A DNA stretch of 64,000 nt, taken from the NCBI GenBank assembly GCA_023935145.1, contig CM043699.1:141652036-141716035 (forward strand), given 5' to 3'. The DNA is from Bretschneidera sinensis (lineage: Eukaryota > Streptophyta > Magnoliopsida > Brassicales > Akaniaceae). Position numbers and translations under genes: made by a program. Within the stretch, counting starts at the first letter, position 1; each line of letters opens with the position of its first letter. Shown one piece after another: positions 49,493 to 61,787 of the stretch. The notes under the pieces are model-generated. The model was not told the origin of the DNA, did no database searches, and saw nothing but the letters and a program-made list of their open reading frames with translations.

Positions 49493-50359
49493 GACTGACT
49501 TGATCCTCGTCACCATCATCACATGACTGTTTTTACTTTTATTTTATCTATTCTTGAATTAAATTCTGTTTTTTTTTACTTGTGGTCCTTTTTGTTGTAT
49601 TGGGGGATCAACTTGTTGCAGCAGTTGTTGATGATGTAGCATAAAGATATAGATTTGATACATAGAAGAAAATAACTGTGAAGAAAAAAGAAAGAAAGGG
49701 AAGGGGAGAGAAGGGAGAAAGAAGGAAAAGTGTAGATCTGTGAGATTTGGGGGAGTTTAATAATGTGGTGGGGTCTGCTAGAAAGGATGTAGATCTCAAC
49801 CGTTTGATTCATATAAAAAAAAAATTGTGATTGATCAACAATGATGAAATCAAGATTCTTCTTTGCTTTTAATTCTTCTCTTTTTATCATAATTTATGTT
49901 AATTTTTATTGCCTTTTGCTAGTATTTGTTTGGTCATAATTAGTTTTGCTTTTTGAAATACAAGTGGAGTGTGATCTGATTTGTTGTTGCTTTTGAAGAT
50001 GCTATCAAGTTTAATGAATGAAAGAGAGAGAGAGATGTCTGCATATGGGCATTTGGAAATCAAATCCTTGGAGTCCAATGGGGTCCCTATGTTGTTATAT
50101 GACTCATGAGAGATAATATTCAAGTATTACCATATAGATGGTTTGTTTGAAAGTTGTTTAAAATTTAAAAAATTAAATTTTTTAAATTTAAATTGTGTTT
50201 AAACAAATACTAAAACAATGGTTATATCTTTAACTAATAATTCTCATGTGAAGAAGAAAAAGGTTATTAATATTTATAAAAAAAATATCTTCCAACAAGC
50301 TATTGACAAAAAGAACCAAATAGAGTGAGAAAATTTTGACTGAAAAGAGATTATTATTT

Positions 50360-50763
50360 GGCTTAATTGTAAAAAAAAATTAAATTTTGGGTTAAGTAAC
50401 AGTTTGCTTTCAAAATTTTCAAAATATATAATTTAACTTTTGATTTTGTCAATTTAAAAAGATTCAATCTATTAGTTTGATCAAATTTCAGTTAAAAGAT
50501 TACCGAAAAACTTAATATATTTATTAACTCGTCACGTCAAATGATTAAGATTATCGGAAAAACTTAATATATTTACCAACTGATATGGTTAGTTAGTAAA
50601 TATGTTAAATATTTCGATAATTTTTTTGTTAGAATTTGATCAGAATCAAACCAATAGATTAAATTGTTTCAAATTGATAAAGTCAGGAGTTAATTGTCTA
50701 TTTTGAAAACTTTAGACAAAATACAAGTTAACCATACACTTAGGGACATTTTGCAATTAAACC
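50360..50763. mobile_element. Long-armed inverted-repeat element, MULE-like MITE
   Basis: A 404-bp element. The left end GGCTTAATTG and right end CAATTAAACC are inverted copies. The arms stay similar for about 150 bp each: left TCAATCTATTAGTTTGATC faces right GATTCTGATC/TTTAATCTATTGG-type text on the opposite strand. No open frame. Flanks (ATTATTATT / ATTTTATCA) resemble each other but are not a clean target duplication. Confidence 0.65.
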
Positions 50764-51379
50764 ATTTTATCATGTGTGTTAAACGCGTAAAATGCACATG
50801 TTACATGCCTAATCATTCTCTACCTTTATTTTATTTTAATTTGACTTTTTTCATCGCTGGTGAGTCAAAACTTTTTTTGTTAAACTATATGACTATACAT
50901 CCCAATGGATTTGTAAACTTTTTCGCTTCTTCTTTTTTTCACATTATTTGCTACAGAATACATTTTTTTTTCATGACACGTTATTTGATACTGTCTCAAA
51001 ATATTGTTTTCGTGCACAATCCATTTAATTAAATAATTTCTTTATTTTAAATTTATAAATAAGTTAAAAAAATCAAATATATTGTTATATAGTTTAAAAG
51101 TATTTATATTTTATATTTTTAAATAAATCAAATAATAATAAATAGAATCAAAACTTAATATATTTTGTAACAACACTTCAAACTTAATATATTTTACCAC
51201 ATAAAATCAATTTTAGGAAGCAACTTCTTAGAAGGGGGTGAATTATTTTTTGTTTTAAGAGGAATTGGCTCAGCCCTCAACTATTTTTTGTCGGTAGGCC
51301 CTGTACTCTAAACCTTGAAGTACATGATTTTTTACACTCCACGTATCGGAGAAGCAGATTAGTTAATTAAATAGCATTG

Positions 51380-51620
51380 TGGATAGGGATGGATTCGAGC
51401 AGAATTGAGCCCGAATACTAAGGTATTCGAGTTCGGCTCAAGCTTAAATGAATATGTTCGAGTTCGATAAATTTTATGAAACCTCGAGCTATAAAAATAT
51501 TAAATAAGTATTGATTTGAGCTCAAATTCGATTCGGTTTAAGCTCGATAATACCTTATCAAACTATTCAAGAGTCTTCCGAACCGAACCTTAAGATATTC
51601 GAACTCAATCCTGCTGAGTA
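51380..51620. repeat. CGAG/TCGAG-rich dispersed repeat
   Basis: Starts GGGATGGATTCGAG and contains repeated TCGAG, GAGCTC-like and CTCGATAA words resembling the 33992-34800 duplication. Non-coding. Confidence 0.5.
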
Positions 51621-52314
51621 ATCAGTGCAAAAACAAAAGGGCTAGTTGACTATTACTTAATTAAGCAGTATTTAATTAAGTTCTCTTTAATAGAATTGGA
51701 TTTTAAAATCTCATTACACAGTAATGGTTGTTAGGATCCTGGATCCAAGTAAGAAATCGGAGAATTTATTGAGCGTTCCAAATACATAATGCAGTGCTAT
51801 GTTCCTTAGTAACACCCGAAAACTTAAATAATAATTTATAAAAACTCAAGCAACTAATTGACATTTTCAGGAAAGATACAAAAGTTATTATTTGAAAATT
51901 TAAAAATTATTAATCAAATTCCTAAATGTTACTAAAGATTATAAACATTGTTCCGTGGGGTCCGAGAAACTCAAGAAATAGTATCACTTCATGAACCGAG
52001 GGCTCAGGTCAATGCCATACCCTTAATATAGAAATGAACAAAAGGGTATGGCATTTGGTCTTTAATTTGGTCTTTAATTTTTAAAAGGGTATAGAAATAG
52101 TATCATTTGGAGTTTAATTTTTAAAAGGGTTTCTATTTCTTAATATAGAAATTAAACCAAATAAAAAAAGTTTAAAAAAGGTTTAAAAGTTAAAAATAAA
52201 ACAATTTATAAGAAAACTGAATTTAATCTGAAAATCATTTTGATAATTTCTTTATAATACCATAAACAGTTTTTAACTTTACAGTTTTTTTATCAAAATT
52301 ATTTTAAAAACTAT

Positions 52315-52392
52315 TTTAAAATTTAAAATTTGAAACTACAACAAGGACAAAAAGTTAAAATTTAAAATTTGAAACTACAACAAGGACAAAAA
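52315..52392. repeat. 39-bp tandem repeat, two copies
   Basis: The unit contains AAATTTGAAACTACAACAAG followed by GACAAAAAG; the two copies are essentially identical. Confidence 0.95.
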
Positions 52393-53586
52393 GTACCGAA
52401 TCAGTCTCATCTCCCAAACTTTTTTTCTATCCCTTGCTGTTTTAAAGTCTCTGTCTTCACCTCTTCTCTTTGATATTTTTATTAGGTACATACAGGTTTG
52501 GCAATGTGTCGTGTGGGTATAAAGCAAATTTGACACTGTGTGACAGCCCACACTTATACGGTTTATACGGTGCTTGATACTATTTCTAGTGCCGTGTTGG
52601 ATGTAGTTTTTAAAGTTTATGGCACGAAAAACAATGTACATAACCTGCTACGGCCTGATATGAAACACATTTCGGCAGGATATGGAGTACGATTATTATA
52701 TTTAATAAATTTAAAATTATATATAATTTTATGTTATTAAAATAATAAATTAAAAAAATTAAATGAAGATAAATTTAATATTTAAGATAATAAAAAAAAT
52801 AAAAATTAATAATCTATTCTTAACATGATGACACGTAATCTATTAATTCATAAATGAAGCAAATTCACTTAAAATCACACATTAATATTAATTAAATAAA
52901 ATATTAACAAAAATTTAAACACAAAAAATCATTTGTGAATATTTAATTTAAATATTGAAGTTATAATCGATTGATTTTAACATAACAGCATTCAATATAA
53001 TGAACTACAACACTAAGAAGAAAATAAAACTGAACTGCATAACTTGGTTAGTCCTGCATAACTTGGTTAGTCAGCTCATCATTCAATTTCTAAAGTCATA
53101 GGAATTAGATAAATTTGTTTTTTTATTTAAAAGACAAAAAGTTATAAAATTATTTTTTTTAATTATTATTAATATTTTATGTCTTTCTAATTTTTAAAAT
53201 TTCTAAGTTGTTTTTATATTTTACCTATTTGCAAATCATTTCAACTTATTTCTTATTTTATATGTTGTTTTTGTAAGTTATTTATTTAAAAAAATTATAA
53301 TTATAATTTTTAAGTTATTTGATAATATTGTTATTTTTATTCAATTTTTAAGTTATTTGTAATATTTAACTTCATCAATAAAATGATTGTTTTCTTATCT
53401 AATTTAAGCATTCAATTCAATATTTATAATTTTTTTTACTACTTTCAACAAAAAAATCAAAAACATCAATATATAACTATGAGGCCCGTGGGCTGACACG
53501 ACACACCAAATCTAGTAACCATGCGAGCCTTGAGTCGTGTCAGACCGAGCTATTTAAAAACACGGTACGAAAGAGAGGAAGGCACA

Positions 53587-53760
53587 ACACAAAAGCACGG
53601 TAAACCACTTTGTGTGGACCATGAACAAACAAGAACCAGCCCACTGCCACTCGCCCGAACACGAAAGAGAAGGAAACACAAAAGCACAGTGAGCCACTTT
53701 GTGTGAGTCGTGAGCCGACTAGGCCCAGCCTACTGCCACCCCTAGGTGCATATTGGAGTG
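53587..53760. repeat. 89-bp tandem repeat, two diverged copies
   Basis: ACACAAAAGCAC starts at 53587 and 53676. Both copies continue with CCACTTTGTGTG and a CCCA/GCC..CTGCCAC block. A higher-GC island in AT-rich DNA; non-coding. Confidence 0.8.
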
Positions 53761-55172
53761 GGCAAGGCCACTAAAAAGGAGCAATACCGAACCAGCAGAC
53801 CCCCAAAACATCACGATTCAACAAACCTCGCAAGGCCACGGGTACAGACTTCAAGATCAACAGGCCCATACTCAAAGCAAGGGAAAGCCCATGAAACAAA
53901 GTCCATAATTCAGCACCCACCATAAAATTACGAAGATTTACAATGAAATTTACAAGTGGAAAAACTGCTACCGCTGGTAATACATTAGATGGCTAACCGC
54001 ACAAAAAGCTTGACCTTCACAAATGAGTGGAAAAAGCATGTACCACTAACCGAACCCAAAAGATAAGTTTCAACTCTTATCTGGAAACGAACAAATGACC
54101 CCATTTAAATTGCATTGATCACAAAACCTACATTTCCATCTATACTAAATCATCAATTTCACACCTGCAATATCTCTAGAAAAAATCAGTAATTATATAT
54201 TAATGTTCATTAGACAGAAATCCAGCAAATGTCTCACTATGACAATTCATTTGCTTTTCTTCATTTTTCTGGAAGGGTGAAGAGTAAAGTGAAACAGTTC
54301 AAATGCCAAAGCAGATCAGAGGCGAATCCCTTCGGCATCATAGAATGTAAACAGAACACTAGAGCCACTTCGACTTAAATAACCAAGGCAAAATGCATGT
54401 TACAACAACAAAGAACTGGATATTTACCACGACCTCAGAACTCAGAAGGTTTCAATTCCACATCCCAATATCCCACATCAAGGATGCAAAAGATTTAATT
54501 TAAACAACAATCAAGCCAATAAAAAGGAGCACCACTTTAACCATCATCATAAAAAAACAACTAATTGTTCATTCTTACTAACCCAGGTAAACAAAAGATG
54601 AACGCTTTTGGGAATCACAGTTACCCAATACAATTGAAACTCGGTTTTGCTTTAAAAATAAATAAAGTTCAAATTGCTTGGCATATTGCTGTTCCCTGAA
54701 ACCAGATTGAAGCATGGGTGAATGAAAGAACTTACATGCTATGTGCCTGTCTATTTTACTGAAAGTCCCAAGACAAGAAACACCACTCTAGACAATGAAC
54801 AGACCATTGAAATACAAGCAATTAAAGGCAGCAATTACCTAAAAGCAAAGTGCATACAAATGCAAAGACTGCAGAGGAATACCTCATCTGCACTCAATGG
54901 CCATTATCATACCACTGGACACAACCACACAATTAAATACAGTTGCAAACCATCCAATATGCCACCATGAGAAATGCACAGCTCTGTACTCAAAACTTAC
55001 CCTGCCTGCCAATATAGAGTGAGCAATAATTGGCCCAAACTTATACCGAAAGCACATTAATTCCATGGGTTCAGCAAACCCATCAAGATTAGGTAAACAA
55101 AGCAAATTCAGTCTCCAAACAAGTGACAACTAGCTATAAAAACTTGCTCATCAATACAACAAAAAAATATGC

Positions 55173-56231
55173 TTAATAACCACCATCCCTTCCACCATAG
55201 CCTCCATCTCCACGGTAACCTCCACTGGAAGATCGGGGGGTACTACTTCTTTCATTGGCATAACTCACACGTATATTACGCCCATTTAGCTCCTGAAATT
55301 TCAGGATGCAACAGTCAACATACAACTTAACTAGCATGTGCACAGTGTATGCTACAACATTCTATTTATTTCTGACCTGGCCATCCATAGCTGACAGGGC
55401 TGAGCTTGCAGAATCCTCACTGGTGAAGTTGACAAACCCAAAACCCCTGGACCTTCCAGTGTCTCTATCAGTAATTACCCTTGCTGCAAACCAAGATCTA
55501 ACACACATAAACATATACTAAAAGACCAAACATGACCATCCTGAATAAGAAGCCCATTGTTGCTAAAAGAAATTAAAATGTTTTGATTCAGACTATTACA
55601 AGGTCTTAATAGAACAAGTGTTAAGACAAACCAGTCTGAAGAAACATGAATCTACCGCAGAGCACAAAAAATAAAATGGATCAATGACATCAACAAAAAC
55701 TTGAAAATACATTAGCTTCAGTTTAAGATATAATAGACTTACACATCGCCTATAAACTAAATCTATGATTGAAGAAGTTCCTCATCATGCAGTCTTACAC
55801 CATTATTTTATGGTTAATGCAAGGCAGTGAGATGAGAAAAAAGAATGTGATCTATTATTTCACATACTTTAGTTCAACGAGAATTTCAGTTTGACATAAA
55901 TATTTATAGTAATTAGATTCCCAAGGGACACATCGGACACTCACCCTCAGCCACATCACCAAAACTAGCGAACGCATCCCTTAGAGACTGGTCATCAGTT
56001 CCATAAGAGAGACCTGATAAAACAAAGATAACAGAGTCAAAGACTCAAAAAAGAATAATGTGAAACACGTAAACCATATCCAATTTTCAAACAGAATATA
56101 TAAATACCTCCAATAAAGAGTTTTGACGACGAGAAACATCGAATGGAGTTAAGCATAGATCCCATTGGAACTTTCCCATTCTGGGAAATGCTATGCCTCA
56201 CAATGTTGCCGAGTTTATTGCAAAATGCCAT
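55173..56231 (-). CDS. GRP2: Mitochondrial-type glycine-rich RNA-binding protein (GR-RBP2/GRP4 group)
   Basis: Small RRM protein of the plant GR-RBP family; related Arabidopsis proteins are mitochondrial and act in RNA editing/processing and cold response. Exons in transcript order: 56108-56231, 55945-56013, 55377-55483, 55173-55292, totalling 420 nt (139 residues plus stop), phases compatible and GT/AG borders present. The N-terminus [16 protein letters not shown] with Arg, Ser and no acidic residues looks like a mitochondrial presequence (to about residue 35). One RRM follows: RNP2 LFIGGL at 38-43 and RNP1 RGFGFVNF at 77-84. The tail (about 113-139) is short, with [14 protein letters not shown] repeats, so it is shorter than Arabidopsis GR-RBP2 (about 158). 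The middle ([17 protein letters not shown]) also resembles GRP4, so the symbol is tentative between these two paralogues. An AG acceptor about 10 nt before the ATG implies a 5'-UTR intron. Confidence 0.93.
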
Positions 56232-56242
56232 TTGGGCTAACT

Positions 56243-57906
56243 GTTCTCATGTCAGCAACAAGTAAAAGGTGAAAAAAAGGTCAGTTCAATGCATGAGCGC
56301 AACAAGAAAAGGGGGGCGGGGGTGATCAGTTCTATGAAATTGATTTTTTGTGTTCATCCCCAAAAAACACACATACACACAAATACAAGACAGTTCCAGA
56401 AACTCTGTATTCACACCATTTATCAGTTTTATAATGAGATATCTAATATTTCACCTTTCAAAAATATCAACATGTATTGAAAACATTATTCCGGTGGTTG
56501 AAGAGCAACACAGAACACTTGGAAATCGCAGTGTTGGTATTTAATTGCCTAGATGGTCAACAATAAGCAGAAAAAAAACTCCCTAGGCAGTCTTTAAGAA
56601 GAAGGCGACTTTTGACTACAATTTTTTTAACTTAATAGCACTAGATAAGTATTTGCGTATCCTAGACTCCATTAGAGGAGAACAAATAACACTTTCCAGT
56701 CTCTGAAACAGCAAAAGAAACATTCAAAAACAGTCTAAGCATGCAACCCAAGGAGTAGAAGGGGAATGATGGGACAAGTACATGTCATGTAGAAACGTTT
56801 TATGGTTTATACAATGGTTTTTAAAATGGTTTATGCTGAAAGGTGGAGCTATAAATTGTTTAGTGTTTGATAAAATAAGAGTGAAAAAGGTTTGTCCGAC
56901 ACATTCGGATTTTAAGGGAAAAAAACCATTTCATAACCCTTTTTTCTTTTTTGATTGGTTTCATAAACCATTTTCTAAAAATCTTTGGCCTAGCTTCTGT
57001 TTAGAGGAAAAAGAAACATTTAAACTCTTACAAACAGGTAAAAGCACATAAGAAATCAGATTATTGTGCTATAAGAGCATGTGCAAACGATGTGAAACCC
57101 ATGCAGTCATATTTAAATGCAGAGAGGAGTATCGAAAGTATAGCAGATAAATACCCCTCCCATCCACATAACCCTGTATAAACCAACGCCAATCAGGATT
57201 TTCCATTACCGTAAAGGGAAGGAATACATTTCAGACTCGGGGAAATTTTAAAATGTTGAAACCATAGTAGCCATAGGCAGAAATATAAAAATAGAAATGG
57301 AGTTGTAAAATTCACAACGTTTCTTTTATTGGCCTAAATATGAATTACAACCAGAGAGAAAATTGAAAAGTTTAACTCGAAAGCATATGACAAGTTTTCA
57401 ATCTAGAACATAGGACTCATGTCGTGTACACAATACATCCAGACCTCGAAGCAAGGTCCTAGAGTTTTAGTAAACATATATTTTCAGGTCATATTAAAGT
57501 TCCAATGACATTGTTGAAAAATAAAAGAGAAACAGCCGAACTCTTTATGCTACTCTGCAGTTTTTCACAAATAATAAAAAACAAAACAAAGGGAGCGAAA
57601 CCAATCTTGTTCTATCCCAGTACCAAACAGAGTTTAAAGTCTAAGTATCAAGACGGAGCAACTACAGTAATGCAAAAGAAAAGGCATCGTACTAAGTTAT
57701 GAGAACATATAAACACAACAACCGCAAAATCAAACGTCAAAGATGAACGAGTAAATTCATTTAACATAACAAACAAGCATAAATCAACAACAAATCTGAA
57801 CATAACAGCACCGACAATGAACAACAAATACAACCAATGAACGTACAAAAATAATACGCATGATTTTATGTGTAAATTCGATAGAGATTAGAGGAGATGA
57901 ATTACT
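56243..57906 (-). other. Inferred 5'-UTR intron of the GR-RBP gene
   Basis: An acceptor-like AACAG just upstream of the ATG and a donor-like AAGAA|GTAATTC near 57906 on the minus strand frame a leader intron of about 1.66 kb. The interval has no other coding evidence; it is T/A-rich intron-like DNA. A leader intron is inferred from the promoter signals lying beyond it. Confidence 0.5.
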
Positions 57907-58030
57907 TCTTGGAAGATAAAATTGGATTAGGGTTTAGTGTGAGAGTTTGGAGGAAAAAGAGGACCACGCAGCGGCTAGGGTTTTACGCTCACCTGTGACT
58001 GACCTGTGAAAAAATATTGGGTTTTATAGC
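57907..58030 (-). promoter_or_regulatory. GR-RBP promoter and leader exon: TATA box and two telo-boxes
   Basis: On the minus strand, GCTATAAAAC (58021-58030) is a good TATA box. Downstream, two AAACCCTA telo-boxes (57976-57983 and 57928-57935) lie in the probable leader. Telo-boxes are frequent near starts of plant genes for ribosomal and other translation/RNA-related proteins, consistent with an RNA-binding product. Confidence 0.6.
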
Positions 58031-58470
58031 GTGTGATAGAACGAGCGAAGGGCTTGTTACCATTAAAGCTACGCAGTTTTAAGTTGTACACTGGGGAGTT
58101 GGGTTGACTGGAAGGGTGATTTCGTCTTTAAAGTAAAACTATTGAACGATAAACTTCCGAGATTGGTGTGAATGTAACGGTAGAGAACTTGTGCTTTAGT
58201 GGTTATCCATTGGAGCATAAAATGATGCTGACGTCAGCAAGAGGAAAAAAACTTGACAGCCCTGTTTGATGGGCTGGACTTGGCATGGACCAAAGTTTTG
58301 GGGGTTAAAGCCCATATTGTGTCGGGTTAGGTTTATCTTCGCCGAGCCCAAAGATCAAGTCTAATGATGACTATAAAAATGTGAATGGAAAATTAGTAAT
58401 ATAAAAGTAAATTTTGTCATTTTAAGTAATCAGGGGCCGGAATTTTAATTTTTTTTGGGAGGGGAGAGTG

Positions 58471-58506
<36 letters not shown>

Positions 58507-60479
58507 CTCTTTTTAAAAATAATAAGATAGTTGAATACAATTTTAATATAATAATCATGAATCAAATATAATTTGATAAAATGAGAATAACCAACTTATC
58601 ATTTTTCTTGTAGGTTCAATATTTTAAACATGATATACTTTTGTTTTGCAAAATTAGGACTTTACAAATGAGATGGAAAACAACTCATTCTATTTCTATA
58701 CAGTACATCATTCCATCCCAAAAAATCATATTAACATTCACATTCTAATTTCTAAGGTAACTATTGCTATATAGTCAATCAATTTGTACCAAAATATCTA
58801 CCCACTACTCTATAATATACGATAAGAGGAACTTAAATGAGATGATATCATGCTATTCCAATAGTTTCATACAAAAAAAATTGCAGCAACCATCGTTCAG
58901 TACAAGATGACAATGGAGTATGGTAGTTTGTTGTAGATGCCTGTTCAATAAAACGAAGAAAAAAAATGTATTTTAGATGAAGATATGATGGCAGAAACAA
59001 AAGGATACTTTTCAAATATGAACATGATTTTATCACTGGACTATAAAAAAGAAAGTACACTAATCACTGTTAAGATTAGATGAAAACAAGATTAGTGGCA
59101 TACTCTATAGAGCAAAACTTCACGAGTAAACTTTGACTTGAACTTCAACATCTCCCAATTGAGTGTTCCTTCTTTTAAACTGCAATGAACAGAATCCCTA
59201 ATGGTGGAAGTTTTATTGATAAAAAAGCCATCTCCATTAATTCTCTTGAGAGACAAAGGAGCAAAAGGATATAGAGCTAAGTTTCATTCATTTTAACATT
59301 TTCAGTTTTAACAGAACTTGAGGGCTTCACATCAAAGGTGCCACTGCCATGCCGTGCTATGGCTATGTACACAAGAAGTAAACTCAAGGTAGGAGAATAC
59401 AATTGGCAAGTAAAGGTTGAGGAATGAGGATTGTTCTGCTGGGATGAATAAGATATTATACAGACATACTGAGTAACCACCTTAATAATATGCAAGTTTT
59501 AAATTCGTTATTGGTAAAGGGATCTCTCTCCCTATTTCTTTTCTTTTTCTTTCTTTCTTTGTTTTTGCTCACGCCACCATCTTCCTCGTCTTCGGTGCTG
59601 TCCCGCCTCCCTGTTCCTTGTCTACTATTGCACCACTGTCTTCTTCATCTCCGTGTCGTCGCGCCTCCTTGTGTGACGTCCTTACAACTCGAGTTTGCTA
59701 CAAATCGTTGTTGAAGTGGCTGTTGTCGAGCACCACCGTTCATGCATGGGTTTCAGATTTGAAGATAGCAATTTGATTTTTTCATAAAATTATGGAATCT
59801 TAAGGTCATGGTTCAAAATTTTTGACTTGATCCAAAACGATAACCCGTCAAATATATAATTATATATTTTATATTTATTAAATATAAAATAATATATAAA
59901 TAATTATAGTATAATTGTAAAATATATAATCATAAAATATCCATTTTAATTACTACTAGTGTATAAAATTATATGTAGCATATATTCCAATGTCCAAACA
60001 AGTCTCATACTTTTCAATTACTCATATTTTAGTTTCAAATATTTACACTAGAAACAAATATTGATTTTGAGTTATGAAATAGTTTTCATAATTATTCTTA
60101 AGCATAACTTCAATCAGAATAAATTGATGCACAATTAACTTATGCTAACAAAATTTTGATTTTTATACTGTTGTAACTATAAAATAAACATAGAAATTAA
60201 CACTCTAGCTTACAAGATTCCAGTCAGGATCAATATATGCTGATAAACTTACATTCAAAATAAATGTACCATAATGTTGATGAAAGAAATGTTGAATGCA
60301 TGATAAAGCTTAGTAATACCAACTTGCTGTAAGCCTTTCATACAAACATTATTGAATCATTTAATTTACGTCTTTGTGACCTTTTAAGAGGTCTCATGTC
60401 GCTTCCAAGTGCATTAAAGCACTAGTACGGCTAACAAATGCTGAGTTACTAAAATATATTATTAGCAACTATCCAGAAA
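58031..60479. other. Gene-free interval
   Basis: AT-rich DNA with an (AT)n run at 58477-58503 and a pyrimidine-rich block at 59520-59700 (CTTT repeats, then C/T-rich text) that keeps a 74-codon open frame without any recognisable domain. No gene is supported. Confidence 0.6.
58477..58503. repeat. (AT)n microsatellite
   Basis: Simple AT run of about 27 bp. Confidence 0.95.
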
Positions 60480-60893
60480 TCCAGATTTCCTTCGTAATTA
60501 AATAGTCTTCTAAAGTAAATGAAATTCATGTCAACTAAAGCAGTTATTAGTGCAACATTCAGATGAAGATTGTGTTTTTCAACATAACAATGAATCCATA
60601 TTCTAACACCAAATGCTTCAGGTTGTGAGCATGCAGATAAGCAATTGACCGTGAACACTTCATCAAGCTTTATATTACTCATTTGCATTTCATAAAATAA
60701 TGCCAAAGCATCCTTACCAAGTTTGGCTTCAACGTAGCTTCCAATTATGGCATTTTATGGCACAATATCCTTCATTCACATGTCATTAAAAAACTTCTTA
60801 ACAGTATCTAAAAAACCATATTTAGCATAACCTACAACTATTGTAGTTTATAAGACAATTGTTCTCTTTTCCATGTTATCAAATATTTATTGT
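60480..60893 (-). pseudogene. Pentatricopeptide repeat (PPR) gene fragment
   Basis: Minus-strand frame reads PPR text: IFDNMEKRTIV, GYAKYGFLDTVKKFF, NAIIGSYVEAKLGKDAL, ALFYEMQMSNIKLDEVFTV, and HCYVEKHNLHLNVALITALV. These match consecutive PPR motifs of the PLS class. At least three stops break the first half, and neither end of a real gene is present. PPR proteins bind organellar RNA; this is a decayed piece of about 2-3 repeats, and no functional gene is nearby. Confidence 0.75.
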
Positions 60894-61650
60894 GCTGTCA
60901 TACACATATATTTTACTTATACTATGAATGAATTTAGTTTTGGATTTAATAGAATATTTTTTTGTTATGTAATATGTATGATTTAATTATTTAGTAAAAA
61001 AAATATATTAATTCGGTGACTCAAACCGATTAGAATGGATTGGGTTGAGTTGATGTTAGATGGGTTTATGGGTTGAGTTGGGTTAAGTTGAGGTTTGATG
61101 GGTTTATGGGTTGGGTTGGGTTGAGATTTTTCTAACTCGGTATGAATGGATTGGATTGAAATTTTAAGATAACCCGACCCATACTTACCCCTAGTTTTTA
61201 ACATATCATCTTTTAATCTTATCGATGATCGAACCTTGTTCGTGAATAGATGAGTTATGTCATAATCAATACATTCATTTTTATTTAAAAAAATATTAAT
61301 TACTTTTTATTTTCTATAATTATTTAACTTATTGTCAATCCTCTCTCATTCACGAAAACCTTTTTTATTGTTTGATGAATTGAAAATTGTCGATTAAAAT
61401 ATTTCTACGTATAACTACCTTCGAAGTCCAAACTATATTTATGGAAAATTCCAAATTATCACTCTCCATTTTGACTTTGTTTGGCAAGATGCACCTTAAA
61501 TTTTTAATTGTAGCAATCAACATCACTGCTTTGCACAATTGTGAAATAAGTATATCATGTTTGTCACAACATTTCCCAATTTATCATCAAATAATAATGA
61601 ATGAGCTCGCATGTGCTACACTTGTTGGCTCTTAATAAGCACAATATACT

Positions 61651-61787
61651 TTTTTTTTAATCAAACTAAAACATGGAGATGACACAATCACATTTCAATG
61701 GTATTTCAAGCCTCAAAAAATCAATGATTACTTCTGGGATATGCTTGCGTCATGGTTTTCCCCATGTTAGTTTGATTAAAAAAAATG
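61651..61787. mobile_element. Small inverted-repeat (MITE-like) element
   Basis: The left end reads TTTTTTTTAATCAAACTAA then ACATGG; the right end CCATGTTAGTTTGATTAAAA is its inverted copy, giving arms of about 24 bp around a 90-bp centre. No clean target duplication and no coding capacity. Confidence 0.55.

Larger units (their letters stand above)
49493..55172. other. Gene-free interval between GAE6 and the GR-RBP gene
   Basis: About 5.7 kb. It contains the GAE6 3' flank, a GA-rich tract near 50023-50036, a long-armed MITE (50360-50763), a CGAG-rich block like 33992-34800 (51380-51620), a 39-bp tandem pair (52315-52392), and an 89-bp tandem pair (53587-53760). The 53800-55170 segment is less AT-rich and could include the GR-RBP 3' UTR or an unrecognised transcript, but no coding chain is supported. 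Confidence 0.65.

Noticed and set aside
48263..49522. Several open frames opposite or shifted within GAE6
   Set aside because: Shadows of a GC-rich 455-codon gene whose main frame has all catalytic motifs.
59490..59714. Ser/Leu/Phe-rich 74-codon frame
   Set aside because: It derives from a CTTT/TTC pyrimidine-rich tract, has no homologous motif and no splice or promoter support.
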